Assembly (NCBI RefSeq): GCF_004217135.1
Contig: NZ_SHKK01000001.1
Span: forward strand, 5,394,001-5,458,000
DNA: 64,000 bases
Direction: 5' to 3'
Source of the DNA: Micromonospora violae
GTDB taxonomy: Bacteria > Actinomycetota > Actinomycetes > Mycobacteriales > Micromonosporaceae
How positions within the stretch are numbered: the stretch's first letter is position 1; each line of letters opens with the position of its first letter. The notes under the pieces are model-generated. The model was not told the origin of the DNA. It did not search any database and saw only the letters and a list, made by a program, of their open reading frames with translations. Shown in pieces: positions 27,128-35,420 of this stretch. The translations under genes were made by a program, and so were the position numbers.

Positions 27128-27682
27128 ATGGGTTACCAGCTCAGCGCGGTGGTCGCGGACGCTGAGCTGCTCCGCGAGCAGGTTGCCGGGTTGGATCACG
27201 CGATCCTCGGGGAGCTGCGCCAGGACTTCGCGCTGCTGCCGGTCACCCCGCAGTTGGTGATCGAGCTGACCGGCTCGTTGCCGGATTTCGCGCCGGGCGA
27301 CCGGAGCGCCGCGCACCCGTTCGACCTGGTGTTGTCGACGGCGTTGGTCGAGGTGCTGGCCCGCTGGTCACAGTCGGGGCCGGTGGCCTACCTGGAGGCG
27401 GAGTTCGGTGGCGGTGCCGGCTACCAGTCGGCGGCGGTGTGGCTGGGCGGGGCGCTGTCCTGGGGTCCGTGCTTCGACGACGAGTTGGATGCGCCGCGCG
27501 AGCAGTGGCCGATCAACGGCGCGCTGACCCGACTCGGTGTGGAGCCCGGCACGTGGATCGACCCGTTCGCCGAACTGGGGTTGCACCTGGAGCGGAACAC
27601 CGACGGCTGGCTGGCGCACGGGCGCCGTCGACTCAGCGCCGACTACTGGGATGAGCTGGTCGAACAGTGGGAAAACCAGTAA
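27128..27682 (+). CDS. Hypothetical acidic cytoplasmic protein
   Basis: 184 residues from ATG 27128, with cggaggg upstream. The protein is soluble and acidic with many tryptophans and aromatic residues in the middle (FGGGAGYQSAAVWLGGALSW) and no cysteine-rich motif, signal or membrane helix. The alternating strands and the end GRRRLSADYWDELVEQW recall small proteins found as immunity or anti-toxin partners, but I cannot name a family. It diverges from the FG-GAP gene, with a 181-nt gap that holds both promoters. Confidence 0.68.
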   Translation: MGYQLSAVVADAELLREQVAGLDHAILGELRQDFALLPVTPQLVIELTGSLPDFAPGDRSAAHPFDLVLSTALVEVLARWSQSGPVAYLEAEFGGGAGYQSAAVWLGGALSWGPCFDDELDAPREQWPINGALTRLGVEPGTWIDPFAELGLHLERNTDGWLAHGRRRLSADYWDELVEQWENQ

Positions 27683-27739
27683 TTCGGCCGCCGGCAGCAA
27701 CCGAAACGCTCCCGTTCCGTTGGGGGACGGGGGGATTCC

Positions 27740-28270
27740 ATGAAATTGCGACAATTTGCGTTTATTGCCACGCTGATGACGGCTGCCTCGATTGCTGGCA
27801 GCGGCGTACCGCCAACCGGGCCGACCCCGGCGGGTCGGCCCGCCGGCAGCGTGGAGATCATCAACCTGAACGGCTTACAGAACATCGAGTTCGGTGTCAC
27901 CGAGGGTGAGCTGACCCGACGCGGCATCCTGCGGACCAGCCTGGATGCCTGCGGGCCAATACTCGCCGGCCATGACACGGTCAGCCCGGTCTTCATGGAG
28001 GACAAACTCGTGCTGCTCTGGGTCGGCGACCCGATGCGGACACCGGAGGGCATAACGGCGGGTTCGCCCGTCGGCCAAGTCTGGGACCGCTATCCGGAGG
28101 TCAGCCGACTCCAGGCTCCACAGGGGACGCACCGCCTCGACGGGTTACTCGCCCGCAGCGGCGACCGCGCGTACCTGTTCCTGCACGACGGGCGCACGGT
28201 CCGGAAAACCATCGCCGGGTACGCGGACTGGGCCCGCCGCCTCTTCGACGAAGGCGCCGGCCCCTGCTGA
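27740..28270 (+). CDS. Putative secreted protein of unknown function
   Basis: 176 residues. An N-terminal signal (MKLRQFAFIATLMTAASIAG) leads to a domain beginning ILNGLQNIEFGVTEGELTRR after a Pro-rich spacer, with one disulfide likely (C68 and C176 approximately). Two codons are TTA (27875-27877 and 28145-28147), unusual in this genome, and the first 40 codons are rich in A/T third positions, suggesting recent acquisition or developmental expression. The terminator-like hairpin at 28311 may end its transcript. Confidence 0.65.
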   Translation: MKLRQFAFIATLMTAASIAGSGVPPTGPTPAGRPAGSVEIINLNGLQNIEFGVTEGELTRRGILRTSLDACGPILAGHDTVSPVFMEDKLVLLWVGDPMRTPEGITAGSPVGQVWDRYPEVSRLQAPQGTHRLDGLLARSGDRAYLFLHDGRTVRKTIAGYADWARRLFDEGAGPC

Positions 28271-28310
28271 CGACACGGACGAACCGGTCAACGAGGGCGT
28301 CCCATACGAA

Positions 28311-28346
28311 AGCGCCCGGTCGATCCTCGCGGATCAACCGGGCGCT
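28311..28346. terminator. Hairpin between 27740-28270 gene and tRNA-Ser(CGA)
   Basis: agcgcccggtcgatcc (28311-28326) pairs with ggatcaaccgggcgct (28331-28346) with one mismatch and a 4-nt loop. Lying between a plus-strand gene and the 3' end of a minus-strand tRNA (28361), it likely serves both. Confidence 0.8.
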
Positions 28347-28360
28347 TCTGCACTACAGAG

Positions 28361-28447
28361 CGGTGGCGGAGGGATTTGAACCCTCGGAGGGCGTTAACCC
28401 TCACACGCTTTCGAGGCGTGCTCCTTAGGCCGCTCGGACACGCCACC
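28361..28447 (-). tRNA. tRNA-Ser (CGA)
   Basis: Class II tRNA, 87 nt. The acceptor arm ggtggcg (at 28441-28447, minus strand) pairs with cgccacc (28362-28368), discriminator g, no encoded CCA. The anticodon stem-loop reads acgcct-cga-aagcgt, anticodon CGA for TCG, the commonest serine codon type in high-GC genomes. A long variable arm (gtgagggttaacgccctc) is present. Confidence 0.95.
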
Positions 28448-28522
28448 GCCGACGAGGGTACAGGACCGCCGGTTCGGACGCCGAACCGGTATCGCCCGGG
28501 CCGGCCTGGCAGGATCTTTGCC

Positions 28523-29230
28523 ATGAGTACGCACATCGGCGCGAAGCCGGGCGAGATCGCCGAGCGGGTCCTGATGCCGGGCGACCCGCTGCGGGCCAAG
28601 TGGATCGCGGAGACCTACCTCGAGGGCGCCACCTGCTACTCGACGGTTCGGGGCATGTTGGGCTTCACCGGGCGCTGGAACGGTGTCGAGGTTTCCGTCC
28701 AGGGCTCCGGCATGGGCATGCCGTCGGCCTCCATCTACGCCCACGAGCTGATCAACGAGTACGGCGTGAAGACGCTGATCCGGGTCGGCTCCTGTGGCGC
28801 CCTCAGCACCGACCTGCAACTGCGCGACGTGGTGGCGGCGATCGGGTCGTCCACCGACTCGAACATGAACCGGATGCGCTTCGACGGGCTGATCGACTAC
28901 GCCCCGGTGGCCGACTTCGGGCTGCTGCGTACGTCGGTCGAGGTGGCCGAGCGGCGCGGCATCAGCATGCACGTCGGGCCGATCCTGGCGGCGGACGCCT
29001 TCTACACCGACCGGCCGGACCTGTACGACACCCTCGCCGACTACGGCGTGCTGGCGGTGGAGATGGAGTCGGCGGCGCTGTACACGATCGCCGCCCGGTT
29101 CAAGGCCCGCGCGCTGACCGTGTTGACCGTCAGCGACCACATCAAGACCGGCGAGAAGACCACCTCGGAGGAGCGCGAGCAGACCTTCAGCCAGATGGTC
29201 GAGATCGCCCTCGACACGATCATCGCCTGA
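28523..29230 (+). CDS. deoD: Purine-nucleoside phosphorylase
   Basis: 235 residues from ATG 28523. DeoD splits (deoxy)purine nucleosides with phosphate to base and sugar-1-phosphate in salvage. The hexameric-type signatures are complete: [13 protein letters not shown] with phosphate-binding G20, D21 and R24; RVGSCGAL; the nucleoside-binding VEMESAALY; and [10 protein letters not shown], whose Asp protonates the base. The length matches Escherichia coli DeoD. Only a weak ribosome site precedes the ATG. Confidence 0.96.
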   Translation: MSTHIGAKPGEIAERVLMPGDPLRAKWIAETYLEGATCYSTVRGMLGFTGRWNGVEVSVQGSGMGMPSASIYAHELINEYGVKTLIRVGSCGALSTDLQLRDVVAAIGSSTDSNMNRMRFDGLIDYAPVADFGLLRTSVEVAERRGISMHVGPILAADAFYTDRPDLYDTLADYGVLAVEMESAALYTIAARFKARALTVLTVSDHIKTGEKTTSEEREQTFSQMVEIALDTIIA

Positions 29231-29251
29231 CCTGTTCGGCGGGAGCACCGC

Positions 29252-29305
29252 GACGAGCGTGATGACTGTGCGGCATCAAGATGCCTGACAGTCATCACGC
29301 TCGTC
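29252..29305. terminator. 18-bp perfect inverted repeat after deoD
   Basis: gacgagcgtgatgactgt (29252-29269) is perfectly complementary to 29288-29305. The 18-nt loop can itself pair (ggcatc/gatgcc), extending the stem to about 24 bp. It lies 21 nt after deoD and before the convergent ABC permease; probably the bidirectional terminator, though the length is exceptional. Confidence 0.8.
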
Positions 29306-29315
29306 CCCGCCACCC

Positions 29316-29373
29316 CGCTCAGACGGCGAAGCCCTCCGCTCAGACGGCGGCCACGCGCCCCGCTCAGACGGCG
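29316..29373. repeat. Three direct copies of a 13-nt sequence at the end of the ABC permease
   Basis: cgctcagacggcg occurs at 29316-29328, 29337-29349 and 29361-29373. The third copy contains the stop codon and last codons of the permease gene (AAV then TGA on the minus strand), so the first two are extra copies of the gene end, downstream of it. Copies 2 and 3 share about 21 nt including ccccgctcagacggcggcca-type flanks. Origin is likely slippage or repair. Confidence 0.75.
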
Positions 29374-30563
29374 GCCAGCGCCTCGGTGGGTGCGAGGCGG
29401 GCGGCGCGTACGGCCGGGTAGAGGCCCGCGAAACCGCCGATGACCAGCGTCGCGCCCACCCCGCCGAGCATCGCCCAGGCCGGCACCACGGTCGGCCAGT
29501 TCTGCGACAGGGCGTAGCCCGAGGTGACCAGGATGCCCAGCACCACCCCGCCGATCCCGCCGAGCGCGGAGAGCAGCAGCGATTCGGCGAGGAACTGGGT
29601 CCGGACCTGACCGCGGGTGGCCCCGAGTGACCGACGCAGGCCGATCTCGGCTCGCCGTTCCAGCACCGAGATCACCATGGTGTTCGCCACACCGACCCCA
29701 CCGACCAGCAGGGCGACCGCGCCCAGGCCCAGCAGCAGACCGGTGAACGCGTCGTCGGTCGCCTCGGCGGCAGCCAGCGCGTCCGAGGGCCGGGACACCT
29801 CCACCTCGTTCGGCGCCGCCGGGTTGGTGGTCGCGCCGAGCACCGACCGGACCGCCTCGACCTGCGACTCCTGCGCCCGGGTGTAGACGGTGGTGGGGTG
29901 GCCGTCGAAGCCCAGGTATTCGGTCGCCGCCGGCCAGCCGACCAACGCCGAGGTGTCCAGTTCCGGGGCGAGTGGTGTGGCGGCCAGAATTCCGACCACG
30001 GTGAACGGCCGCCCGCCCAGCCACACCTGCACCCGCGGGTCCGCCGTGGTGATGCCGAGCCGCTGCGCGGCGGTGGCGCCGAGCACGACCGCCGGGTAGC
30101 GGGCGGTCGCCTCGTTGAGCCAGGTGCCGGTGGCCACCTCGGCCCCGACGGTGCCGAGCAGGTCCAGTCGGGCCGCCCGGGTGGCGATGCCACCGGTCTC
30201 CGCCGCCGGAATCCGGTCGGAGCGGTACACCTTGGCGTCGGAGACCTGACCGGTCGCGGACACCTCGGTCACCGGGCCGATCCGCCCGATCATCGCGATC
30301 GACTCCTCGGGCAGTTGCGCGTCCGCGCCGAACAGGGTGTTGCCCGGCTCGACGGTGAGCAGGTTGGTGCCGAGCGCGTCGAGCGCCCGGTCAAGCTCGG
30401 CCCGGGACGACGAGGAGATCCCGACAACCGCGATCATCGCGGCGATCCCGATCGCGATGCCCAACGCGGAGAGGAACGCCCGCAGCGGACGGGTCCGCAG
30501 CCCCACCCCGCCGACGCGCAGGACGTCCGCCGGTCCCAGCCGGGCCGGGGTCAACGTCGCCAT
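29364..30563 (-). CDS. MacB-like ABC transporter permease
   Basis: 399 residues. N-terminal helix (ALGIAIGIAAMIAVVGISSS region), then a large extracytoplasmic domain of about 220 residues (residues 60-270), then three helices at the C-terminus, the FtsX/MacB layout. LRVGGVGLRTRPLRAFLSAL matches the start of the MacB core. MacB permeases do not move substrate through the membrane; they use ATP to drive mechanical work outside. Translation starts at the A of the ATPase stop (TGATG). Partner of the ATPase at 30563-31258. Confidence 0.93.
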   Translation of the reverse strand: MATLTPARLGPADVLRVGGVGLRTRPLRAFLSALGIAIGIAAMIAVVGISSSSRAELDRALDALGTNLLTVEPGNTLFGADAQLPEESIAMIGRIGPVTEVSATGQVSDAKVYRSDRIPAAETGGIATRAARLDLLGTVGAEVATGTWLNEATARYPAVVLGATAAQRLGITTADPRVQVWLGGRPFTVVGILAATPLAPELDTSALVGWPAATEYLGFDGHPTTVYTRAQESQVEAVRSVLGATTNPAAPNEVEVSRPSDALAAAEATDDAFTGLLLGLGAVALLVGGVGVANTMVISVLERRAEIGLRRSLGATRGQVRTQFLAESLLLSALGGIGGVVLGILVTSGYALSQNWPTVVPAWAMLGGVGATLVIGGFAGLYPAVRAARLAPTEALAAV

Positions 30564-31258
30564 CAGCCGACCCCGCCCGACGCGAGGGCCGAATCGTGCC
30601 GCACCGCGCCGTCGCGCATCCGCACCTGCCGGGGCAGGCTCCCCGCGATCTCCCGATCATGGGTGATCACCACGACGGTGGTGCCGGCCCGGTGCAGATC
30701 GTGCAGCAACTCCAACACCCCGGCCCCGGAGTGGGAGTCCAGGTTGCCGGTCGGCTCGTCGGCGAGCAGCACCGCCGGCTCGCCGACCACCGCGCGGGCC
30801 ACGGCCACCCGCTGCCGCTCACCGCCGGACAGCTCGTGCGGCCGGTGCCCCAGCCGGTGGCCCAGGCCAACCCGGACCAACGCGGCCTCCGCACGGTCGC
30901 GCCGCCGCCTGCGGGGTACGCCGGAGTACAGCAACCCGTCAGCCACGTTGTCCACGACCGGAACGCCGGGCGCCAGGTGGAACTGCTGGAAGACGAAGCC
31001 GATCCGGGTGGCCCGCAACGCGGACAGCTCCCGGTCGGTCAGCGTCGCCGCGTCGTACCCGTCGATGAGCACGCTGCCCGACGACGGCCGGTCCAGGGTG
31101 CCGATCAGGTGCAGCATGGTCGACTTACCCGATCCGGACGGGCCGACGATCGCGACCAACTCGCCGTGGCCGATCCGCAGCGACACGTCATCCAACGCGA
31201 CGACACCGCCGGCGTACCGCTTGCTGACCCGGTCGAGCACGATCACCTCGCCGCTCAC
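30563..31258 (-). CDS. ABC transporter ATP-binding protein (MacB/LolD type)
   Basis: 231 residues from GTG 31258, which overlaps the upstream stop by 4 nt. Walker A GPSGSGKS (39-46), [16 protein letters not shown] signature, Walker [13 protein letters not shown]. The compact length and the [14 protein letters not shown] insert class it with the LolD/MacB/FtsE subfamily that pairs with FtsX-type permeases. It powers the permease encoded next. Confidence 0.95.
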   Translation of the reverse strand: MSGEVIVLDRVSKRYAGGVVALDDVSLRIGHGELVAIVGPSGSGKSTMLHLIGTLDRPSSGSVLIDGYDAATLTDRELSALRATRIGFVFQQFHLAPGVPVVDNVADGLLYSGVPRRRRRDRAEAALVRVGLGHRLGHRPHELSGGERQRVAVARAVVGEPAVLLADEPTGNLDSHSGAGVLELLHDLHRAGTTVVVITHDREIAGSLPRQVRMRDGAVRHDSALASGGVG

Positions 31259-32346
31259 GTCGGCATCACCACCGTCGCGCCCTCGGTGACGCCGGTGCCG
31301 GTGACCTCCACCCGGCCGTCGGCGAACAACCCGGTGGTCACCGCGAGGATCCGACTCGCGCCGCCCTCGACGACCTGGACGCCGTAGCCGCCCTCGGCGA
31401 GCGCCAACAGCGCCGCCACCGGCACGGTGAGCACGTCGCGGCGCTCCGCGACGGTGAACGTGACGTCCGCGCTGGCCTGGTCGAAGCCGGTGAGGGCCTT
31501 TGGGTCGGTCACCGCGACGGTCACCTCGATCTTCGTCTCGGCGTCGCCGGACTGCCCGTTGGCGCCGGTCGAGCCGGGCTGGACGACCGTCTCGACGGTA
31601 CTGATCGTGCCCGCCACCGCCCGGCCGTCCGGCAGCTTCACGGAGACCTTTGCGTCGCGCTTGGCCAGCCGCTGGTCGTCCACGTCCAGCTCGACGGTGA
31701 CCACCCGGCTGGTGCCGGTGTAGGTGAGTACGGCCTGGCCGGGCTGGGTGAGATCGCCGACGTCGGCGATCTGGCTCGCCACCCGCACCTCCCGGTCGGC
31801 GTACACGATCCGACCCGGCTCGACCCGACCGGTCTCGGGCAGACCCAGGTCCTCCTGCCACTCCCGGACGGCGTCGGCGGTGGCACCGGTGTACTCGTCG
31901 TCGACGGTGAAGCCGGTGTAGCCCAGCGCTTCGAGATTCCGCTCGAACTGCGCGACGTCGGCACCCTCCACCCCGGGGGCGAGGGTCCGGTACGCGGGCA
32001 ACCCGCCGTAGAGGAGCACCACCTCCTCGTTGTCGACCAGGTAGAGCGCCTTACCGCGGCGCACCGTCGACCCGGTCGCCGCCAGCCCGGTGATGGTGCC
32101 GCTGAGCTTCGCGGTGGCGGTACGCGTCGTGCCGTACCCCAGCTCACCGTCGGCGGTCTCCGAGTCGGCGAGGGTCTGCCGGGTGACCGTGGCGGTGGCG
32201 GGTGGTGCGCCTCCGGCCTGGGCGGGGCCCCCGTCGGGCCCGCCGCCGAAGCCCACCGCGGCGACCACGGCCACGGCGGCGACCAGCAGAACGACGCCTC
32301 CGGTGACGGCGGCGCGCAGCCGCGAACGTCGGGTGGTGCCGGTCAC
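31255..32346 (-). CDS. Efflux adaptor protein with peptidoglycan-binding domain (HlyD/MFP family)
   Basis: 363 residues from GTG 32346, overlapping the upstream lipoprotein stop by 4 nt. A single N-terminal membrane helix ([20 protein letters not shown]) anchors an extracytoplasmic protein: lipoyl-like and barrel segments ([20 protein letters not shown], then [17 protein letters not shown]), with a peptidoglycan-binding domain inserted at about residues 130-180 ([20 protein letters not shown] and [15 protein letters not shown]). Adaptors with a wall-binding insert are typical of Gram-positive MacAB-like pumps and fix the complex to the cell wall. Confidence 0.9.
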   Translation of the reverse strand: MTGTTRRSRLRAAVTGGVVLLVAAVAVVAAVGFGGGPDGGPAQAGGAPPATATVTRQTLADSETADGELGYGTTRTATAKLSGTITGLAATGSTVRRGKALYLVDNEEVVLLYGGLPAYRTLAPGVEGADVAQFERNLEALGYTGFTVDDEYTGATADAVREWQEDLGLPETGRVEPGRIVYADREVRVASQIADVGDLTQPGQAVLTYTGTSRVVTVELDVDDQRLAKRDAKVSVKLPDGRAVAGTISTVETVVQPGSTGANGQSGDAETKIEVTVAVTDPKALTGFDQASADVTFTVAERRDVLTVPVAALLALAEGGYGVQVVEGGASRILAVTTGLFADGRVEVTGTGVTEGATVVMPT

Positions 32347-32876
32347 CGGCCACCCCCGAACTGCGGTGCGTGCTGCCGGCACTTCTCCAGCGCGGCTTTC
32401 ATGGCCGGATCGCCGATGTTGATCGCGTTGTTCCCCGCCCCGATCCGGACCCGCCCGTCGGCGTCCGGGTCCGGGAAGTCGGGCACCCCGTTCTCCCGCA
32501 TGCACTTGGCCAACGTGCGCATCTGCTCGGCCTGCTCGGGGTTGAGCTGCGGTCCCTGCCCGCCGTTGGGCAGCTTGTCCTGGCACTTCTCCATGGCCGC
32601 CTGGACCTTCTGCCGATCCACGTCCGCGCCGAACCGGAAGCCGGGTCGGTCACCCGCCGTCGGGTCCGGCAGGTCCACCCCGTTCTCCCGCATGCACCGG
32701 GCGAAGGCGAGTTGCCGGTCCGAGTCACTGACCGGCGTGCCGCTCGCCGTGGCCTCGGCCTTCGCCCCGCCGGCGGTCGCGACCCCGCCGCCGTCGTCGC
32801 TTCCCGCGCCGCACCCGGCCAGCGCCAGGGCGAGCAGGACGGGGATCGCGAGCACCTGTCGTCGCATGGTGTCCAC
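32343..32876 (-). CDS. Lipoprotein with duplicated C-M-R-E-N-G-V motif
   Basis: 177 residues; lipobox ALAGC lipidates Cys22. Two copies of the same unit follow: FARCMRENGVDLPDPTAGDR and LAKCMRENGVPDFPDPDADG, each with a Cys before M-R-E-N-G-V and later a second cysteine (MEKCQDK, LEKCRQH). This is an internal duplication of a four-cysteine helical hairpin that probably forms disulfides. It leads the export operon and overlaps the adaptor start by 4 nt, so it is most likely an extracytoplasmic subunit or sensor of that system. Its exact job is unknown. Confidence 0.85.
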   Translation of the reverse strand: MDTMRRQVLAIPVLLALALAGCGAGSDDGGGVATAGGAKAEATASGTPVSDSDRQLAFARCMRENGVDLPDPTAGDRPGFRFGADVDRQKVQAAMEKCQDKLPNGGQGPQLNPEQAEQMRTLAKCMRENGVPDFPDPDADGRVRIGAGNNAINIGDPAMKAALEKCRQHAPQFGGGR

Positions 32877-32944
32877 CTCCGCTCCGGTCCGGCGCGGTTC
32901 GCCGAACGTGGCACCCAGTGCACGGCAGCGGGCGTATCTCCGGC

Positions 32945-32974
32945 GTTACCGTCGGCGGTTATGCCGCCGTTACC
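32945..32974. promoter_or_regulatory. Direct repeats in the divergent promoter of the export operon and two-component genes
   Basis: gttacc at 32945-32950, gttatg at 32958-32963 and gttacc at 32969-32974 lie with 13- and 11-nt spacing, close to one DNA turn, all in a gcGGyGTTAyc-like context. OmpR-type regulators bind such tandem direct half-sites. They are 22 nt before the response regulator start, so autoregulation and control of the divergent export operon (start 32876) are plausible. Confidence 0.45.
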
Positions 32975-32996
32975 GCACCCCGAGCACCATGGAGGG

Positions 32997-33653
32997 GTGC
33001 GAGTGCTGGTGGTCGAGGACGAGAACGTGCTGGCGGACGCCATCGCCGAGTGGCTGCGTCGGGAGTCGTTCGCGGTCGACGTGGCGTACGACGGGGACGC
33101 CGCGTTGGAACGGCTCGGGGTCAACGAGTACGCCGTGGTGGTCCTGGACCGGGACCTGCCGGTGGTGCACGGCGACGACGTGTGCCGGGCGATCGTGGAC
33201 GCGGGCGGGGAGACCCGGGTGCTGATGCTGACCGCGTCGGCGGCGGTCCGGGAGCGGGTGGCGGGGTTGGCGCTCGGTGCCGACGACTACCTGACCAAGC
33301 CGTTCGCCCTGGTCGAGCTGTCGGCTCGGGTGCACGCGTTGACCCGCCGGTCCCGTCCGGCGGCACCGCCGACGCTACGTCGCGCCGGCATCCAGCTCGA
33401 CCCGGCCCGACACGAGGTGCGCCGGGACGACCGGCACGTGGCGCTGTCCCGCAAGGAGTTCGCGGTACTGGCCGAGCTGCTCCGCGCCGACGGCGCGGTG
33501 GTCTCCGCCGAGGACCTGCTGGAACGCGCCTGGGACGAGCACATCGACCCGTTCACCAACGTCGTACGCGTGACCGTCATGAAGTTGCGCCGCAAACTCG
33601 GCGACCCGCCGGTGATCGAAACGGTCCCCGGAGCGGGGTACCAGATCCGATGA
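32997..33653 (+). CDS. OmpR-family response regulator
   Basis: 218 residues counted from GTG 32997; GTG 33003 is equally possible and has the better spacing (7 nt) from ggagg at 32991-32995. Receiver residues are all present: E7/D8, phosphate acceptor D51 in VVVLDRDLPV, T79 and K101 in YLTKPF. The C-terminal winged helix is seen in LSRKEFAVLAELLRADGAVV and RVTVMKLRRKLGDPPVIETV, then PGAGYQIR. It overlaps the kinase gene by 4 nt. Diverges from the MacB-type operon, its probable target. Confidence 0.94.
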   Translation: MRVLVVEDENVLADAIAEWLRRESFAVDVAYDGDAALERLGVNEYAVVVLDRDLPVVHGDDVCRAIVDAGGETRVLMLTASAAVRERVAGLALGADDYLTKPFALVELSARVHALTRRSRPAAPPTLRRAGIQLDPARHEVRRDDRHVALSRKEFAVLAELLRADGAVVSAEDLLERAWDEHIDPFTNVVRVTVMKLRRKLGDPPVIETVPGAGYQIR

Positions 33654-34804
33654 AACGCCTGACGATCCGCGCCCGGCTGACCCTCATCTACGGGGGGCTG
33701 TTCCTGTTGGCCGGCGTGGTCCTGCTCGCCGTCACGTACGTGCTGGTGGATCAGCGGATGCCGCAGCCGTTCGGGGTGAGCCTGCGGGACCTGCCGAAGA
33801 CCACCCCCACGACGCCCAGCGGGCAGAACATCGACAACCTGCGCACCCTGGTGCAGGAGGTGCAGGACGAGGCGAAACGCAACGCCCTGGAGTCGCTGCT
33901 CACCCAGGGCGGCATCGCACTGATCGTGGTGTCGACGGTGGCGATCGCCTTCGGCTGGTTGCTGGCCGGCCGGGCGTTGCAGCCACTGCACCAGATCACC
34001 GGCACGGCCCGACGGATCGCCGGCGCGGACACCGCCGGCCGTGGTCTGCACGAGCGGATCGCGCTCACCGGCCCTCCGGACGAGGTACGCGAACTCGCCG
34101 ACACGTTCGACGAGATGTTGGAACGGCTGGACCGCTCCTTCGACGGGCAGCGCCGGTTCGTGGCGAACGCCTCGCACGAGCTGCGTACCCCGCTGGCGCT
34201 CAACCGCGCCCTGGTGGAGCTGGCGGTCACCCGCCCGGACGCCTCGGCCGAGACCCGGCGACTGGGCGAGTCGCTGCTGGCGGTCAACGAACGCCACGAG
34301 CGGTTGATCGACGGCCTGCTGACCCTGGCCGACTCGGAGAACGAGTTGACCGAGCGGACGCCGGTCGACCTGGCCGAGGTCTGCGCGCACACGACGGATC
34401 AGGCCGGGAGGCAGGCGCCCGGTGTGCCGGTACGACGGGCTCTGGCCCCGGCGCCGACCAGCGGCGACCCGGTCTTGTTGGAGCGGCTCACGTTCAACCT
34501 GGTGGAGAACGCGCTGCGCCACAACCTGCCCGCCGACGGGTGGGTGGAGGTGCGTACCGGGCTGGTTGACGGCCGACCCACCCTCACGGTGATCAACACC
34601 GGCCCGGTCATCCCCGGCTACGACGTCGAGACGATGTTCCAGCCCTTCCGCCGGCTGTCGCGGGAGCGGGTCGCTGGCGCGCGGGGCTTCGGGTTGGGGC
34701 TGTCCATCGTCCGCGCGGTCGCCCGGGCCCACGGCGGGACCGCTGAGGCGCAACCCCGCCCGGCCGGCGGCCTGATCGTCACGGTCACCCTGCCGCCGGC
34801 CTGA
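33650..34804 (+). CDS. Sensor histidine kinase
   Basis: 384 residues. Two membrane helices (about 12-33 and 88-107) enclose an extracytoplasmic loop of about 55 residues; a HAMP domain follows (LAGRALQPLHQITGTARRIA). The H-box is FVANASHELRTPLAL with phosphoacceptor His176, N-box NLVENALRHN, and G2-box GARGFGLGLSIVRAVA. The small loop suggests sensing of membrane or envelope stress, as in BceS/VanS-like kinases. Translationally coupled to the response regulator. Confidence 0.94.
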   Translation: MKRLTIRARLTLIYGGLFLLAGVVLLAVTYVLVDQRMPQPFGVSLRDLPKTTPTTPSGQNIDNLRTLVQEVQDEAKRNALESLLTQGGIALIVVSTVAIAFGWLLAGRALQPLHQITGTARRIAGADTAGRGLHERIALTGPPDEVRELADTFDEMLERLDRSFDGQRRFVANASHELRTPLALNRALVELAVTRPDASAETRRLGESLLAVNERHERLIDGLLTLADSENELTERTPVDLAEVCAHTTDQAGRQAPGVPVRRALAPAPTSGDPVLLERLTFNLVENALRHNLPADGWVEVRTGLVDGRPTLTVINTGPVIPGYDVETMFQPFRRLSRERVAGARGFGLGLSIVRAVARAHGGTAEAQPRPAGGLIVTVTLPPA

Positions 34805-34817
34805 CCGGCGACCTGTC

Positions 34818-35420
34818 TCAGCGGAAGAACGCGCGCAGGACGGCGGCGGTCTCGGCCTCCAGCACCCCGCCGTAGACCTCGGGTCGGTGGTTGAGCCGAC
34901 GGTCCCGCAGCACGTCCCACAGCGACCCGGCCGCGCCGGTCTTGGGTTCCCACGCGCCGAACACGACGGTGGAGACCCGGGCCAGCACCAGCGCCCCGGC
35001 GCACATGGTGCACGGTTCGAGAGTGACCACCAGGGTGCAGTCGTCCAGTCGCCACCGGCCGGCGCGCTCGGCGCCTCGGCGCAGGGCCAGCACCTCGGCG
35101 TGGGCGGTGGGGTCGCCGGTCAGCTCCCGCTCGTTGCGTCCGGTGGCCAACTCGGTGCCGTCCGGACCGTAGAGCACCGCACCCACCGGCACGTCGTCGA
35201 CATCGGCGCGTACCGCGTCGTCGACGGGCGGGCCGGTGACGGCGATCTCCAGGGCGCGGCGCATCCACAGCTCGTGCCGTTGCCGTCGGCCGATTTCACC
35301 CAGCTCGGCCAGGCCCTCGTGGGCACCGGGCCCGGCGCGGCCCACCGCACCCGGGGTCGGCTGTCCCGGCCGGATCGACGCCAACGACGGATCGGTGGCG
35401 TCGGCCGGCTCAGACCTCAC
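34818..35420 (-). CDS. tadA: tRNA-specific adenosine deaminase
   Basis: 200 residues from GTG 35420, with a ggag site; it overlaps the upstream gene by 11 nt. If the first 52 residues are not translated, ATG 35264 (MRRALEIAV) would be the start, but it has no ribosome site. Zinc and catalytic residues are in place: HAE (H107, E109) and PCTMC (C137, C140). It converts A34 to inosine in tRNA-Arg(ACG). Tail FGAWEPKTGAAGSLWDVLRD is typical of TadA. Cytidine deaminase family. Confidence 0.93.
   Translation of the reverse strand: MRSEPADATDPSLASIRPGQPTPGAVGRAGPGAHEGLAELGEIGRRQRHELWMRRALEIAVTGPPVDDAVRADVDDVPVGAVLYGPDGTELATGRNERELTGDPTAHAEVLALRRGAERAGRWRLDDCTLVVTLEPCTMCAGALVLARVSTVVFGAWEPKTGAAGSLWDVLRDRRLNHRPEVYGGVLEAETAAVLRAFFR

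Noticed and set aside
28361..29250. Integration at tRNA-Ser(CGA)
   Set aside because: Housekeeping deoD follows and no repeat of the tRNA end was seen.
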